A program made the position numbers and the translations under genes. Below, in pieces: positions 41,125 to 49,177 of a DNA stretch of 64,000 bases. The notes under the pieces are model-generated. The model ran no database searches. It was not told the origin of the DNA and saw only the letters and a list, made by a program, of their open reading frames with translations. Location of the stretch: contig NC_014145.1 of the NCBI RefSeq assembly GCF_000253115.1, positions 1 through 64,000 on the forward strand, in the 5' to 3' direction. Within the stretch, counting starts at the first letter, position 1. Every line of letters starts with the position of its first letter. Source of the DNA: Thiomonas arsenitoxydans (GTDB lineage Bacteria; Pseudomonadota; Gammaproteobacteria; Burkholderiales; Burkholderiaceae_C).

Positions 41125-41131
41125 GTCACCC

Positions 41132-41785
41132 ATGGGAGGGCTCGCACAGTTCTGGCAGCAGGGTGACGCGCTCAGCCATCTGGTCGCGCTCGTGCTGCTG
41201 GCGATGTCGGTGGCGAGCTGGTTTGTCATTTTGTGGAAAGCGGCCCTGCTCTGGCGGGCCACGCGTCGTGTGCCCGCGGGTATTGCGGCGTATTGGGGCG
41301 CCGCGTCGCCCTTGCAGGCCGCAGCGGCGACGCAGAGCGCCGACCCCGACGGCCTGTCCAGCCTGATGGCCGAGACCGCCTCCAGGCTGGCGCGGCCCGA
41401 TACCGCGCATCGCTGGCAGTCGCATGAAGACCGCGTCACCCGCGAATTGCGCGAGGCTTTGCAGGCGGCGCAGCGGCGTCTGCAAGCGGGCCATGTGCTG
41501 CTGGCCAGTGTGGGCAGCACCGCCCCGTTCGTCGGCCTGTTCGGTACGGTCTGGGGCATCTATCACGCCCTCACGGCCATTGCAGCGAGCGGGCAGATCA
41601 GCGTGGACAAAGTGGCTGGGCCGGTGGGCGAAACCCTCATCATGACCGCAGCAGGTCTGGCCGTGGCCATTCCCGCCGTGCTGGCCTACAACGCGCTGAG
41701 CAAGCGGGCGCGCCGCGTGCAGGGTGCGCTTGAAGGGTTTGCGCATGATCTGCAGCGCCTGCTGGCGGCCAGCCCCGTTCTTTGA
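41132..41785 (+). CDS. exbB: MotA/TolQ/ExbB proton channel family protein
   Basis: Three-helix proton channel subunit that energises outer-membrane processes with ExbD and TonB or TolA. The 217-residue protein has the family block LLASVGSTAPFVGLFGTVWGIYHAL and the later GLAVAIPAVLAYN helix. It is tightly linked to dapB (7 bp) and exbD (12 bp). No tonB or tolA is in the window, so the partner is unknown; TolQ is the alternative name. Confidence 0.9.
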   Translation: MGGLAQFWQQGDALSHLVALVLLAMSVASWFVILWKAALLWRATRRVPAGIAAYWGAASPLQAAAATQSADPDGLSSLMAETASRLARPDTAHRWQSHEDRVTRELREALQAAQRRLQAGHVLLASVGSTAPFVGLFGTVWGIYHALTAIAASGQISVDKVAGPVGETLIMTAAGLAVAIPAVLAYNALSKRARRVQGALEGFAHDLQRLLAASPVL

Positions 41786-41797
41786 ATTGCGCGCGCC

Positions 41798-42244
41798 ATG
41801 AGCTTCGGCAGTTTTGATCAGGGCGACGAAGGCGAAGCGATGAGCGACATCAATATGACGCCGATGATCGACGTCATGCTGGTGCTGCTGGTGATTTTCA
41901 TCATCACCGCACCGCTGCTCACCGGCAGTCTCAAGCTCGATCTGCCCAAGGTCGATGCCCCCGCCGCGCAACAGGCGCCGACGGTGCTGAATGTCGGGTT
42001 GCGCAAGGATGGGCAACTTTATCTGGCCGACCAAACCATCACCCTGGCGCAGCTCACGGCGCGTTTTGCCGCCGCCGCGCAACAGTCGCCCAAGACCGAG
42101 GTGCACATCAGCGCCGACGCCGCCGTGCCCTACGGCGATGTCGCCCGGGTCATGGGCGCCGCGCAAAATGCGGGCCTGAGCCGTATCGGCCTCATCACCC
42201 AGCCGCCTGCGGGAAACAGGCCCGGCGCGGCCTCGGCGCCCTAG
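41798..42244 (+). CDS. exbD: ExbD/TolR family biopolymer transport protein
   Basis: Partner of the ExbB-like channel. The 148-residue protein has one TM helix with the essential Asp D25 in MTPMIDVMLVLLVIF and a periplasmic domain (TVLNVGLRKDGQLYLAD, VHISADAAVPYG). It is the last gene of the bamE-dapB-exbB-exbD run and ends 6 bp before the convergent cytochrome gene. Confidence 0.92.
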   Translation: MSFGSFDQGDEGEAMSDINMTPMIDVMLVLLVIFIITAPLLTGSLKLDLPKVDAPAAQQAPTVLNVGLRKDGQLYLADQTITLAQLTARFAAAAQQSPKTEVHISADAAVPYGDVARVMGAAQNAGLSRIGLITQPPAGNRPGAASAP

Positions 42245-42250
42245 CAGACC

Positions 42251-42610
42251 TTACTTGAACTTGTAGTAAGTCTGGTTGAGGTAGGCGGCGATGTCTTTCA
42301 CCTCTTCCGGAAACAGGTCGTGGTTGAGCTGGGTGACGCACATCTGGGTGAACGCCATCAGTTGCTGCGGGTTGTGCACCTTGCGGTCGGCGCGGGTGTA
42401 CATCGCCGAGGACGAGCCCATCATCCGCTGGGCATGACAGGCGGCGCATTTGAGATTGTCGTAATACTTCTGGCCCTGCGCGACATTGGCGCCGACGAAC
42501 TGCGGCGGAACCGCCTCTGCGGCCTGCGCCAGTGGCCACGCCGCACCCAGCACAGCAAGCAGGCCGCAGGTGGCGAGGGCTCGCCGCATTTGTCGCATCG
42601 GTCGAATCAT
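42251..42610 (-). CDS. Small periplasmic monohaem cytochrome c
   Basis: A 119-residue exported protein with a signal peptide (to about AQAAEA), one haem-binding motif CAACH and a C-terminal EVKDIAAYLNQTYYKFK helix typical of class I c-type cytochromes. The distal ligand is likely one of the methionines after the motif, but I cannot assign it. No oxidoreductase partner is adjacent. Its upstream side carries repeat copy C. Confidence 0.85.
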   Translation of the reverse strand: MIRPMRQMRRALATCGLLAVLGAAWPLAQAAEAVPPQFVGANVAQGQKYYDNLKCAACHAQRMMGSSSAMYTRADRKVHNPQQLMAFTQMCVTQLNHDLFPEEVKDIAAYLNQTYYKFK

Positions 42611-42702
42611 CGTTGTCTCCCTCGTTATTTGTTGAGACTTTAGTGTGCGGGTTGCGGCCGGGCTTGTCTACAGCAGCCCTGCTGCGCACAGGGGAAACGT
42701 CG

Positions 42703-42803
42703 GCTCTCAAGGAAACGCAGGGCCGCCCCAAGTTTCCTTGAACCCCCACGGGGGGCGGGCTGGGCACAGCCCAGCCCTGGGGGCGCTCTCAAGGAAACGC
42801 AGG
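42703..42803. repeat. Modular repeat, copy C, bounded by 19-bp direct repeats
   Basis: GCTCTCAAGGAAACGCAGG occurs at 42703-42721 and again, identical, at 42785-42803. Between them lies the GGGCCGCCCC core with stem arms AAGGAAAC (42709-42716) and GTTTCCTT (42732-42739), then GGGGGGCGGGCTGGGC and CCAGCCCTGGGGGCGCTC. The central module of copies A and B is missing. It lies between the cytochrome gene and the end of the GGDEF gene. Confidence 0.85.
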
Positions 42804-42810
42804 AGTCGCT

Positions 42811-44637
42811 TCAAGACCGTGCCGGGCGGGTGAACTGGAACAGCGAAGTCTGCACGTCGGCCTCCATGTCCGGCTCCCACACAACATAGGTGTCGCGCCC
42901 GAGGGCCTTGGCGCGATACATCGCCACATCGGCTAGGCGCAGCAACTCCTCCAGCGTTTGCGCATGAGACGGGTATAGCGCCACGCCGATGCTGCCCGAG
43001 GCGCGGAACTCCCGCCCGGACAGGGCGTAGGGCGCGCGCAGCCGCTCCAGCGCATGCCGGGCCAGGTCTTCAGCCAGGCGCGGCGAGGGCAGATTGGGTA
43101 GCACGACGGCGAACTCATCGCCGCCCAGGCGGGCGCAGACCGCGTCCGGCCCGAAGGCTTCGCGCAGCCGCGCCGAGGTGGCCTGGATCAGCGCGTCTCC
43201 CGCGGCGTGGCCGAACTGATCGTTGATGCGCTTGAGGCCGTCGAGATCGAGCCACAGCACGGCGACAAATGCCTGGCTGTCCTGCGTGCGGTCGAGTTGG
43301 CGCTGACCGCTGTCGAACAGGCCGTTGCGGTTGAGCAGGCCGGTGAGCGGGTCTTTGAGCAGCAGATCCTGCAAGCGCGTGGCGCGTTCGCGCAATTGCG
43401 CCACGCGCACCGACAGGCCATAGGTCAGCACCAGAGCGAGAAACACCAAAACCCACTGCAGCGCGTCGGAAGTGAGAAAAGTCTCTGGAAGCCAGCCCAG
43501 AGTGCGTCCGATGTTGGCAAAGCCGACGATCAGCAGGGGAAACAGGCTGAGCAGCAGGATGATGGCCGGCATGAACCGCTGCTGCCAGCGCACCGCCGCG
43601 GCCCACGCAATCAGCACCAGCGAGGCCGCCGCGATCAGCTGGGCGGGAACCAGCAGCCACTCGCTATTGGGCAGCAACACCGCCACCGTGAGGGTGATGG
43701 CCAGCCATTGCACGATCTGCAGCGCCAGATCGGTACGCGGCGCGTGGCGCGGCAACAGCAGATAGGCGCGGATGAAATACAGCCCTCCGGCGCACATCAA
43801 CGGCAATCCGCCCACCAGGCCGATGCTGTTCCAGACGAGGGTGTCTGGCCAGAGTTGGTGCTGCCCTACGCCCGAAATGGCGAGCATGTAGAACAAAGTG
43901 GCCGATTGCCACAGGATGTAGGCGAAATAGGCCCGGTCATGCGTACTCAGAAACAGGAAGGCGTTGTAGATCAGCAGCGCCGCCACCATGCCGTAGAACA
44001 GGCCCTGCAGCAGCGCGTCGTCCACCGCGTATTGGCGGAACGTCCCCGCGTTCCACAGGTGAAATTCGGGTGTGAGCGCGCCGTACTGCGCCACGCGAAG
44101 CAGCAGCGTGCTGGGTCCTTCGGGCGGCTGGAAGGCGTAGGCGGTGTAACGCGAATGCAAGGCGTCGAGCTGGCCGATGCCCGCGGGGCGCTCACCACTG
44201 GCCTGCGCCAGATCGGCCGATAGCAGATAAGCCTGCGCCTCACGCCAGACCGGGCGACCCAATTGCAGCACTAGCTGCTCGGGCGACTGCGCGCTGCGAA
44301 ACAGATGCACCCGCAACCAGAGGGCGTCTTCGCTGATGCCCAGATTGCTGCCGTTGACCGCCTGGAACCGCGCATCGGGCAAGGCGGCCACGGCGCTGGG
44401 CTCCAGGCGCTTGCCGTTTTCGCGGTAAACCTGCAGCGAGTGTTGCAGGTTCTGGTGCCGGAGATCCTGCGGCACCAGAACCACCAACGGGCTCGCATTA
44501 GCGCCGGAGGGGGCAGCCGCCCAGGCGGGCATTGACATGGGCGCCGACATCATCAGCACCAGCAGCATGACGGCCTGCAGCAGCATCTGCGCACGCGGCC
44601 TCTCGCGTCGATGGGAGTGCAATGGCAGGCGAGGCAT
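42811..44637 (-). CDS. Membrane diguanylate cyclase with 7TMR-DISM sensor
   Basis: Predicted to make cyclic di-GMP in response to an envelope signal. The 608-residue protein has a signal/anchor, a periplasmic 7TMR-DISM extracellular domain (about 50-190), seven TM helices (about 200-410) and a C-terminal GGDEF domain with intact GGDEF at 505-509. The position of the inhibitory RxxD I-site reads FGPD, so product inhibition by that route is doubtful. No EAL domain is present. Its 3' end abuts repeat C. The start may be an internal ATG at 44586. Confidence 0.9.
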   Translation of the reverse strand: MPRLPLHSHRRERPRAQMLLQAVMLLVLMMSAPMSMPAWAAAPSGANASPLVVLVPQDLRHQNLQHSLQVYRENGKRLEPSAVAALPDARFQAVNGSNLGISEDALWLRVHLFRSAQSPEQLVLQLGRPVWREAQAYLLSADLAQASGERPAGIGQLDALHSRYTAYAFQPPEGPSTLLLRVAQYGALTPEFHLWNAGTFRQYAVDDALLQGLFYGMVAALLIYNAFLFLSTHDRAYFAYILWQSATLFYMLAISGVGQHQLWPDTLVWNSIGLVGGLPLMCAGGLYFIRAYLLLPRHAPRTDLALQIVQWLAITLTVAVLLPNSEWLLVPAQLIAAASLVLIAWAAAVRWQQRFMPAIILLLSLFPLLIVGFANIGRTLGWLPETFLTSDALQWVLVFLALVLTYGLSVRVAQLRERATRLQDLLLKDPLTGLLNRNGLFDSGQRQLDRTQDSQAFVAVLWLDLDGLKRINDQFGHAAGDALIQATSARLREAFGPDAVCARLGGDEFAVVLPNLPSPRLAEDLARHALERLRAPYALSGREFRASGSIGVALYPSHAQTLEELLRLADVAMYRAKALGRDTYVVWEPDMEADVQTSLFQFTRPARS

Positions 44638-44796
44638 GGCGGGGCATGGGCGAACTGGCCGGGCGGTCGGAAAAAGGGAAAACCAGTGTAGGGAGCGGCA
44701 GATGTCGCTTCAATCCCTCTCAGCAGGGGGAGGCAGAAGATTCCGCTATAGACTGGATCGCCTGCCCTTTCTGTGTCAAATCATCCGCTTCAAGCC

Positions 44797-45435
44797 ATGC
44801 TCCGCTACCGCATTCTCCCGGTCACCGCCTTTGCCCAGAACACCTGTCTCGTGTGGGATGACGCCACGCAGGAGGCGGTTTTCACCGACCCCGGCGGCGA
44901 GGTGGATCGTTTGCTGCAGGCGGTGGTCGAGGCCGGCGTGACGCTGCGTGCGGTCTGGCTGACTCACGCTCACATCGACCATGCGGGCGCCGCGGCGGAA
45001 GTGGCGCAGCGCGCGGGCGTGCCCATCATCGGCCCGCATCCGGGCGATCAGTTCTGGATCGACGCCCTGCCGCAGCAGGCGCAAAGGTTCGGCTTTCCGC
45101 CCGCCAAGACGTTCACGCCAGACCGCTGGCTGGCCGATGGCGACACCCTGCAGCTCGGCTCGCTGCCCTTCACCGTGCGGCATTGCCCTGGCCACACGCC
45201 GGGTCATGTGGTTTTCCACCAGCCCGAGGCGCGGCGTTGCTGGGTGGGCGATGTGTTGTTCGCCGGGTCGATCGGCCGCACCGATTTTCCCGGCGGCAAT
45301 CATCAGCAGCTGCTCGACAGCATCACCGGCAAGCTCTGGCCCATGGGCGATGACACGGTGTTCATTCCCGGGCATGGGCCAGAGTCGACCTTCGGCGAAC
45401 AACGCCGCAGCAACCCTTACGTGCGCGGCACCTGA
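44797..45435 (+). CDS. MBL-fold hydrolase (glyoxalase II-like, YcbL type)
   Basis: Metallo-beta-lactamase fold hydrolase of about 212 residues. The metal motif HAHIDH occurs near residues 57-62, with CPGHTPGH, GDVLFAGSIGRTDFPGG and FIPGHGPESTFG supplying the other ligands. The pattern is that of short glyoxalase II-like YcbL proteins; a thioesterase on S-lactoylglutathione or another thioester is likely. ATG 44797 gives the usual YRILPVTAFAQNTC start. Confidence 0.88.
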   Translation: MLRYRILPVTAFAQNTCLVWDDATQEAVFTDPGGEVDRLLQAVVEAGVTLRAVWLTHAHIDHAGAAAEVAQRAGVPIIGPHPGDQFWIDALPQQAQRFGFPPAKTFTPDRWLADGDTLQLGSLPFTVRHCPGHTPGHVVFHQPEARRCWVGDVLFAGSIGRTDFPGGNHQQLLDSITGKLWPMGDDTVFIPGHGPESTFGEQRRSNPYVRGT

Positions 45436-45477
45436 AAAGCGTCGCAAGCGCCAAGGCGTGCGGCGGGTGCGCAGTCC

Positions 45478-46005
45478 TCAATGCGGCAGCCTGCGCCCGT
45501 CGAGCATCGACCGCGGCAAAAACCCCCGGGCGCGCAAACTGCCCACGGCCACCCCGAGCAGGTGAAAGCCGACGAGCCACCCCATGAGATCGACCAGCGC
45601 AGCGTGCAGCGCCTGCAGCGTCTGGTCGCCCCAGTAGCGGTCGGTGGTCAGCGCCCAGCCGCTGGCGGCGATCGCCAGCAGCATGGCGAACATGGCGAGA
45701 ACGTTCCAGGCAGCGATCGGGTTGTAGCCCGCGGCCAGTTCCGCCCGTCCGCGCGCCAACCGCGCGGCATGACGCAGCACCTTGCGCGGGGGGTGAAGCA
45801 GTGCGCGCCAGCGCCAGTCCGCGGGGGCGCGCCAGGCATAGGCCAGACGCCAGACGACCAGCGCCGCGGCGGCGTAGCCCAGCCATTCGTGCGCCGCGCG
45901 CCAGTCGGCTTCCAGCGCCCACGCGCCGATGAAAGCCGCCGCCAACGCCCAGTGGAATAACCGGATGGCCAGCGGCACCCGCTCAGCGTCGGCTGTGGCG
46001 CTCAT
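45478..46005 (-). CDS. Cytochrome b561-type membrane protein
   Basis: A 175-residue, four-helix dihaem b-type cytochrome (IRLFHWALAAAFIGAW, HEWLGYAAAALVVWRLAY, LQALHAALVDLMGWLVGFHLLGVAVGSL). Helix histidines are in place for two haems. It overlaps the PepSY gene by 4 bp and probably passes electrons across the inner membrane. A Fur-like box in front of the pair suggests a link to iron status, for example ferric reduction. Confidence 0.85.
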   Translation of the reverse strand: MSATADAERVPLAIRLFHWALAAAFIGAWALEADWRAAHEWLGYAAAALVVWRLAYAWRAPADWRWRALLHPPRKVLRHAARLARGRAELAAGYNPIAAWNVLAMFAMLLAIAASGWALTTDRYWGDQTLQALHAALVDLMGWLVGFHLLGVAVGSLRARGFLPRSMLDGRRLPH

Positions 46006-46289
46006 CGCGTTTCCTGTTTGACGATTTTGCCGCTCACCGGGTCGAAGTAAATCTCCACTTTTTTACCGGCTTGGTTCTTGCCATAGATCTCGTAGCACTG
46101 CCCCGAGGTGATCTTGAATTTGTTGATCTCGTAGCCCTGCGCCTTCAACTCCATCTGGAACTTGCCCGCATCGATCCACGCCGATTGCGGCTGGTTGGTG
46201 CACTGCGGCCCGGCGAAGGCGGTGGACAAGCTCAGCGCGCCAAAGGCAGCCACGGCGGCACGGGAGAGGAAAAGGGCGGGATGCGACAT
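46002..46289 (-). CDS. Exported PepSY-domain protein
   Basis: A 95-residue periplasmic protein with a signal peptide (ending TAFAG) and one PepSY-type domain (FQMELKAQGYEINKFKI, CYEIYGKNQAGKKVEIYFDPVSGKIVKQE). Two cysteines may pair. It is the first gene of a two-gene unit with the b561 gene, with translational overlap. PepSY modules accompany b561 and ferric reductase proteins in other bacteria. Confidence 0.88.
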   Translation of the reverse strand: MSHPALFLSRAAVAAFGALSLSTAFAGPQCTNQPQSAWIDAGKFQMELKAQGYEINKFKITSGQCYEIYGKNQAGKKVEIYFDPVSGKIVKQETR

Positions 46290-46348
46290 GGAGGCTCCAA
46301 AAAAGAGGGAAGGGGTGCGAAATGCGAGACGACGAAAATAATGTAATA

Positions 46349-46368
46349 AATAATAACGATTCGCATTT
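46349..46368 (-). promoter_or_regulatory. Fur-box-like operator upstream of PepSY-b561
   Basis: An AT-rich island in GC-rich DNA. Read on the minus strand it is AAATGCGAATCGTTATTATT, close to the GCGAATnATTATnATT form of Fur boxes in pseudomonads and Burkholderiales. It lies 60-80 bp upstream of the PepSY start. fur itself is in this window (39056-39538). Confidence 0.6.
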
Positions 46369-46429
46369 GTTTGCGAGATAATTCCCTGCGCTCCTTCGGG
46401 TCAATGCCGCAGCCCGGCCGTAGGGGCGC

Positions 46430-47689
46430 TCAAAACTTCCAGCCGACCGACACGCCCAGCGTGTTCTGGTTCATGCGCACGGTTTCCGTCGAGCCCGCCG
46501 TGGCGAAGCCGGGCGGCAGCGGGCCGGTCACGCTGTTGTCGAGCGCATGGACGTAATCCACCGAGACTTCCATGTCCTTGCTCACCGCATAGGTGGCGCC
46601 GAGGGTGAGGTGGTCTTGGGTAACCGCGGGGGCGATGGTGTTGAGAAAGACCTGTGAACTCAGCACCGGGTTGTCGGCGTGGTTCCAGCCGAAGCGCAGG
46701 GTCAGGTCGGGGCTGTACTGGTAGGCCGCGCCGAGCTTGATCACCGTGATGTTCTTCCAGCCGAAAGCCGGGCCGTTGTCCTGGCCGAGCAGGCATTGCT
46801 GCTGATAGAAGCAGTCGGCGGTATTGCCGATGGCCTTGACCTTGGCGTAGTTGATGCGCACCACGTCGCCGGCCAGGGTCCACCGCGGCACGGGCGTCCA
46901 GGCAAAGCCCAGGCCGTAGGTTTCGGGAATGTCGAAATGCGCGCCTCCGGCGAACAGTCCGGTGTATTTGCTGAAACTGCTCATGCGGGTTTCGGGTTGC
47001 CAGGTGGCGCCCAGAGTGAGGCCGGGGGAGACCGTACCCGTCCAGCCCAGCCGCACACCCACGCCGGTGGAGCTGTCGTGGCCGTTGTCGGTGAGCTTGT
47101 TCGGATCAACCGAGTAGGCCTTGAAATTGCTCAGGCCGTTGGCGCGAAAAGTTTGCTTCACCAGGTTGAGGGCGATACCCACGGCGTTGTTGTCGTCGAG
47201 CTTCATGGCGAAGGACGGCGAGATGAAAATCTGCTGCAGATCGACCCCGGTGCCCGCTTGCAGGGGCGGAAAAATTTCAGAGTAGCCACTGTTCATGCCG
47301 CCGTTGCCGTACATGCTGATGCCGACGGCCATGCGCGGGTTGAGCATCCAGTTCATCCCGATTTCGGGAATGAGAAAAAGCGACTGGTCATTGCCCGAAT
47401 AGGTGCCGGTGATCGGCGTGCCAGCGGCCGGGCCCATGGCCGACCCCAGACTGCCGGTGGTGCTCACGCTGCGGTCGGGCTTGAACAGGCTCAGTCCGCC
47501 GTCCACGCGGTTGCCGATCAGCGCCATGCCGGCCGGGTTGGTGGCTGCGGCCAGCGCATCCTGCGGCAGGGCGATGCCCACGCCCCCCATGCCGTTGGAT
47601 TTGATGCTGTAACCCGGCTGAAAGTAACCGTCGGTGGCCTGGGCGGCCGGTGCGGCAAGGCTGGCAAATACGAATGCAAGTTTTTTCAT
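46430..47689 (-). CDS. FadL/OmpP1/TodX family outer membrane transporter
   Basis: Beta-barrel channel for hydrophobic compounds. The 419-residue product has a signal peptide (MKKLAFVFASLAAPAAQAT), the family's N-terminal hatch motif (SNGMGGVGIALPQDALAAATNPAGMA) and the C-terminal aromatic residue of outer membrane proteins (SVGWKF). The ATG at 47689 is chosen for the signal peptide; an upstream ATG at 47749 lacks one. Substrate unknown: fatty acids or aromatic hydrocarbons are usual. A terminator-like hairpin separates it from the BON gene. Confidence 0.9.
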   Translation of the reverse strand: MKKLAFVFASLAAPAAQATDGYFQPGYSIKSNGMGGVGIALPQDALAAATNPAGMALIGNRVDGGLSLFKPDRSVSTTGSLGSAMGPAAGTPITGTYSGNDQSLFLIPEIGMNWMLNPRMAVGISMYGNGGMNSGYSEIFPPLQAGTGVDLQQIFISPSFAMKLDDNNAVGIALNLVKQTFRANGLSNFKAYSVDPNKLTDNGHDSSTGVGVRLGWTGTVSPGLTLGATWQPETRMSSFSKYTGLFAGGAHFDIPETYGLGFAWTPVPRWTLAGDVVRINYAKVKAIGNTADCFYQQQCLLGQDNGPAFGWKNITVIKLGAAYQYSPDLTLRFGWNHADNPVLSSQVFLNTIAPAVTQDHLTLGATYAVSKDMEVSVDYVHALDNSVTGPLPPGFATAGSTETVRMNQNTLGVSVGWKF

Positions 47690-47717
47690 GGCTCTGGGGG
47701 CTGGAAGGGGGAGAAAA

Positions 47718-47743
47718 TCGCCGCAGCCGAAAAGCTGCGGCGA
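47718..47743 (-). terminator. Terminator after the YeeE/YedE-BON operon
   Basis: A perfect 10-bp stem TCGCCGCAGC / GCTGCGGCGA with a 6-nt loop. On the minus strand ATTTTC follows. The T run is short, so termination may be partial. It lies about 105 bp past the BON stop and just before the FadL gene. Confidence 0.65.
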
Positions 47744-47848
47744 AAACACTCCCGACCCGTCGCGCAGACGGGTGGGCGTGCGAGGAGCGCGACAAGTCGC
47801 TGGGGACGGCGCGCAGGCGCCGAATTCGGGGATGGGCGTGAACGGGTG

Positions 47849-48181
47849 TTAATGCGGCGAGGACGGAGCCCTGCCGGGGTCGATCTGCCAATCGCTGCAC
47901 ACCGCCTGCACCCCTGCCGTGGTGAACACGAGCCATTCCGCATGGGTGCGCAGCTTGGGGTCGCGCAGGGTGCCGCACAGACGCACCAAGCCTGCCTGAA
48001 CCTCGATCTGAATGCCGAGGTGCCGCAGAGAAGTCTGGCTCAGACGCTCCAGCACCTGCGCGCGCAGGCGCTGGTCGGCGTCGTCAGGGGCGGCGGGTAG
48101 CGTCGGGCGGGGCGTGTTGGAGCGCGGCCGCTCGGTTCCGGCAGGGCGTAGCGGGTAGCGCATCGGGGAAGTTGTGGACAT
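47849..48181 (-). CDS. Single BON-domain-like protein
   Basis: A 110-residue protein with no clear signal peptide. A Pro/Arg-rich N-terminus precedes one BON-like domain (about 40-102: LRAQVLERLSQTSLRHLGIQIEV, GLVRLCGTLRD, GVQAVCSDWQI). ATG 48181 is backed by a strong AAGGAGG. BON domains bind lipid or form protein assemblies. It is the last gene of the operon with the YeeE/YedE pair, 11 bp after the DUF6691 gene, which is not a usual partner. Confidence 0.8.
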   Translation of the reverse strand: MSTTSPMRYPLRPAGTERPRSNTPRPTLPAAPDDADQRLRAQVLERLSQTSLRHLGIQIEVQAGLVRLCGTLRDPKLRTHAEWLVFTTAGVQAVCSDWQIDPGRAPSSPH

Positions 48182-48192
48182 GAGAGCCTCCT

Positions 48193-48669
48193 TCAGGGTT
48201 TGGCCGTCAGCGGGGCGGCCTTGCGGTTTGTTTGGAGCGGTGCGGTTTGCGATGACTTGGCCGCGGCGCGCTGCCACAGCTCGAAGCCCGCCATGCCGGC
48301 CATCATGCTGGCGAAAAACAGCCATTGCGGCGCGTGCAGCGAAGCCAGTGAGGCCAGCGACGGGCCGGGGCACAGCCCGGTCATGCCCCAGCCGACGCCG
48401 AACACCGCGCTGCCCAGAATCAGCTTGCCGGTGATGCTGCGGGTATCGGGAAAGGCGATGGGCTCGCCCAGCAGCGCCTTGCTGCGACGCTGCGCGAGCT
48501 GCATGGGCGCGAAGGCCACGACGACGGCGGTGACGAGAACCAGCAACAGACAGGGGTCCCAGGCGCCGGCGATATTGAGAAAACCCAGCACCTTGTCGGG
48601 GTTGGTCATGCCGGAAAGCAGCACGCCCAGGCCGAACAGCAGGCCGGAGAAAAACGCGAGCTTGTTCAT
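48193..48669 (-). CDS. YeeE/YedE family membrane protein, C-terminal-half type (DUF6691)
   Basis: A 158-residue, four-helix membrane protein with the conserved cysteine block WGMTGLCPGPSLA and GMTNPDKVLGFLNIAGAWDP. In bacteria such proteins (PmpB type) pair with a YeeE half-protein to import thiosulfate or another reduced sulfur species. The partner lies 24 bp upstream here. GAGGATC precedes the ATG. Confidence 0.92.
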   Translation of the reverse strand: MNKLAFFSGLLFGLGVLLSGMTNPDKVLGFLNIAGAWDPCLLLVLVTAVVVAFAPMQLAQRRSKALLGEPIAFPDTRSITGKLILGSAVFGVGWGMTGLCPGPSLASLASLHAPQWLFFASMMAGMAGFELWQRAAAKSSQTAPLQTNRKAAPLTAKP

Positions 48670-48693
48670 GAGGATCTCCTTGAGAACTCAGGG

Positions 48694-49137
48694 TCAGTAC
48701 AGCAGGGCATGAACCGATACCGCGGTGATGATGCCGGTGGAGAGGAAAGTGGCCACGGCGGCGAGCGAGCGGTGCGACAGCCGCGCCAACCCGCAGACAC
48801 CGTGGCCGCTGGCGCAGCCCGAACTCAGCCGCGCGCCCACCCCCACCAGCAGACCGCCGACGAGCAGCAGCCCCCAGGGCGCCTCGAATTGCGCGCCGGG
48901 CAGGGGCATCGACAGCGCCCACAGCACCGAAGCCGCGAGCACGCCGACGAGAAAACTCAGCCGCCACGAGGCCGGGCGACGCGCGGCCAGAGCGTCGCTG
49001 AGCGAGCCGCCCAGAATGCCGCTGATGCCCGCGATCTTGCCGCCGCCCAAGGCGAGCGCGCCTGCAGCGGCGCCGATCAACGCGCCGCCTGCAAGGGCGG
49101 AATAAGGGGTGAATACAGACCAGTCGATAGTGAACAT
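48694..49137 (-). CDS. YeeE/YedE family membrane protein, N-terminal-half type
   Basis: A 147-residue multi-helix protein with the hallmark GCASGHGVCGLARLS cysteines, related to the thiosulfate transporter TsuA/YeeE and to PmpA. ATG 49137 follows AGGAG; an upstream in-frame ATG exists but would add an Arg/Pro-rich stretch. With the DUF6691 gene it forms a split YeeE pair, predicted to move a sulfur compound into the cytoplasm. Confidence 0.92.
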   Translation of the reverse strand: MFTIDWSVFTPYSALAGGALIGAAAGALALGGGKIAGISGILGGSLSDALAARRPASWRLSFLVGVLAASVLWALSMPLPGAQFEAPWGLLLVGGLLVGVGARLSSGCASGHGVCGLARLSHRSLAAVATFLSTGIITAVSVHALLY

Positions 49138-49177
49138 GGCGGTTCTCCTGTCAGGGTGAGTTGGGGGCAGGGGCGAG

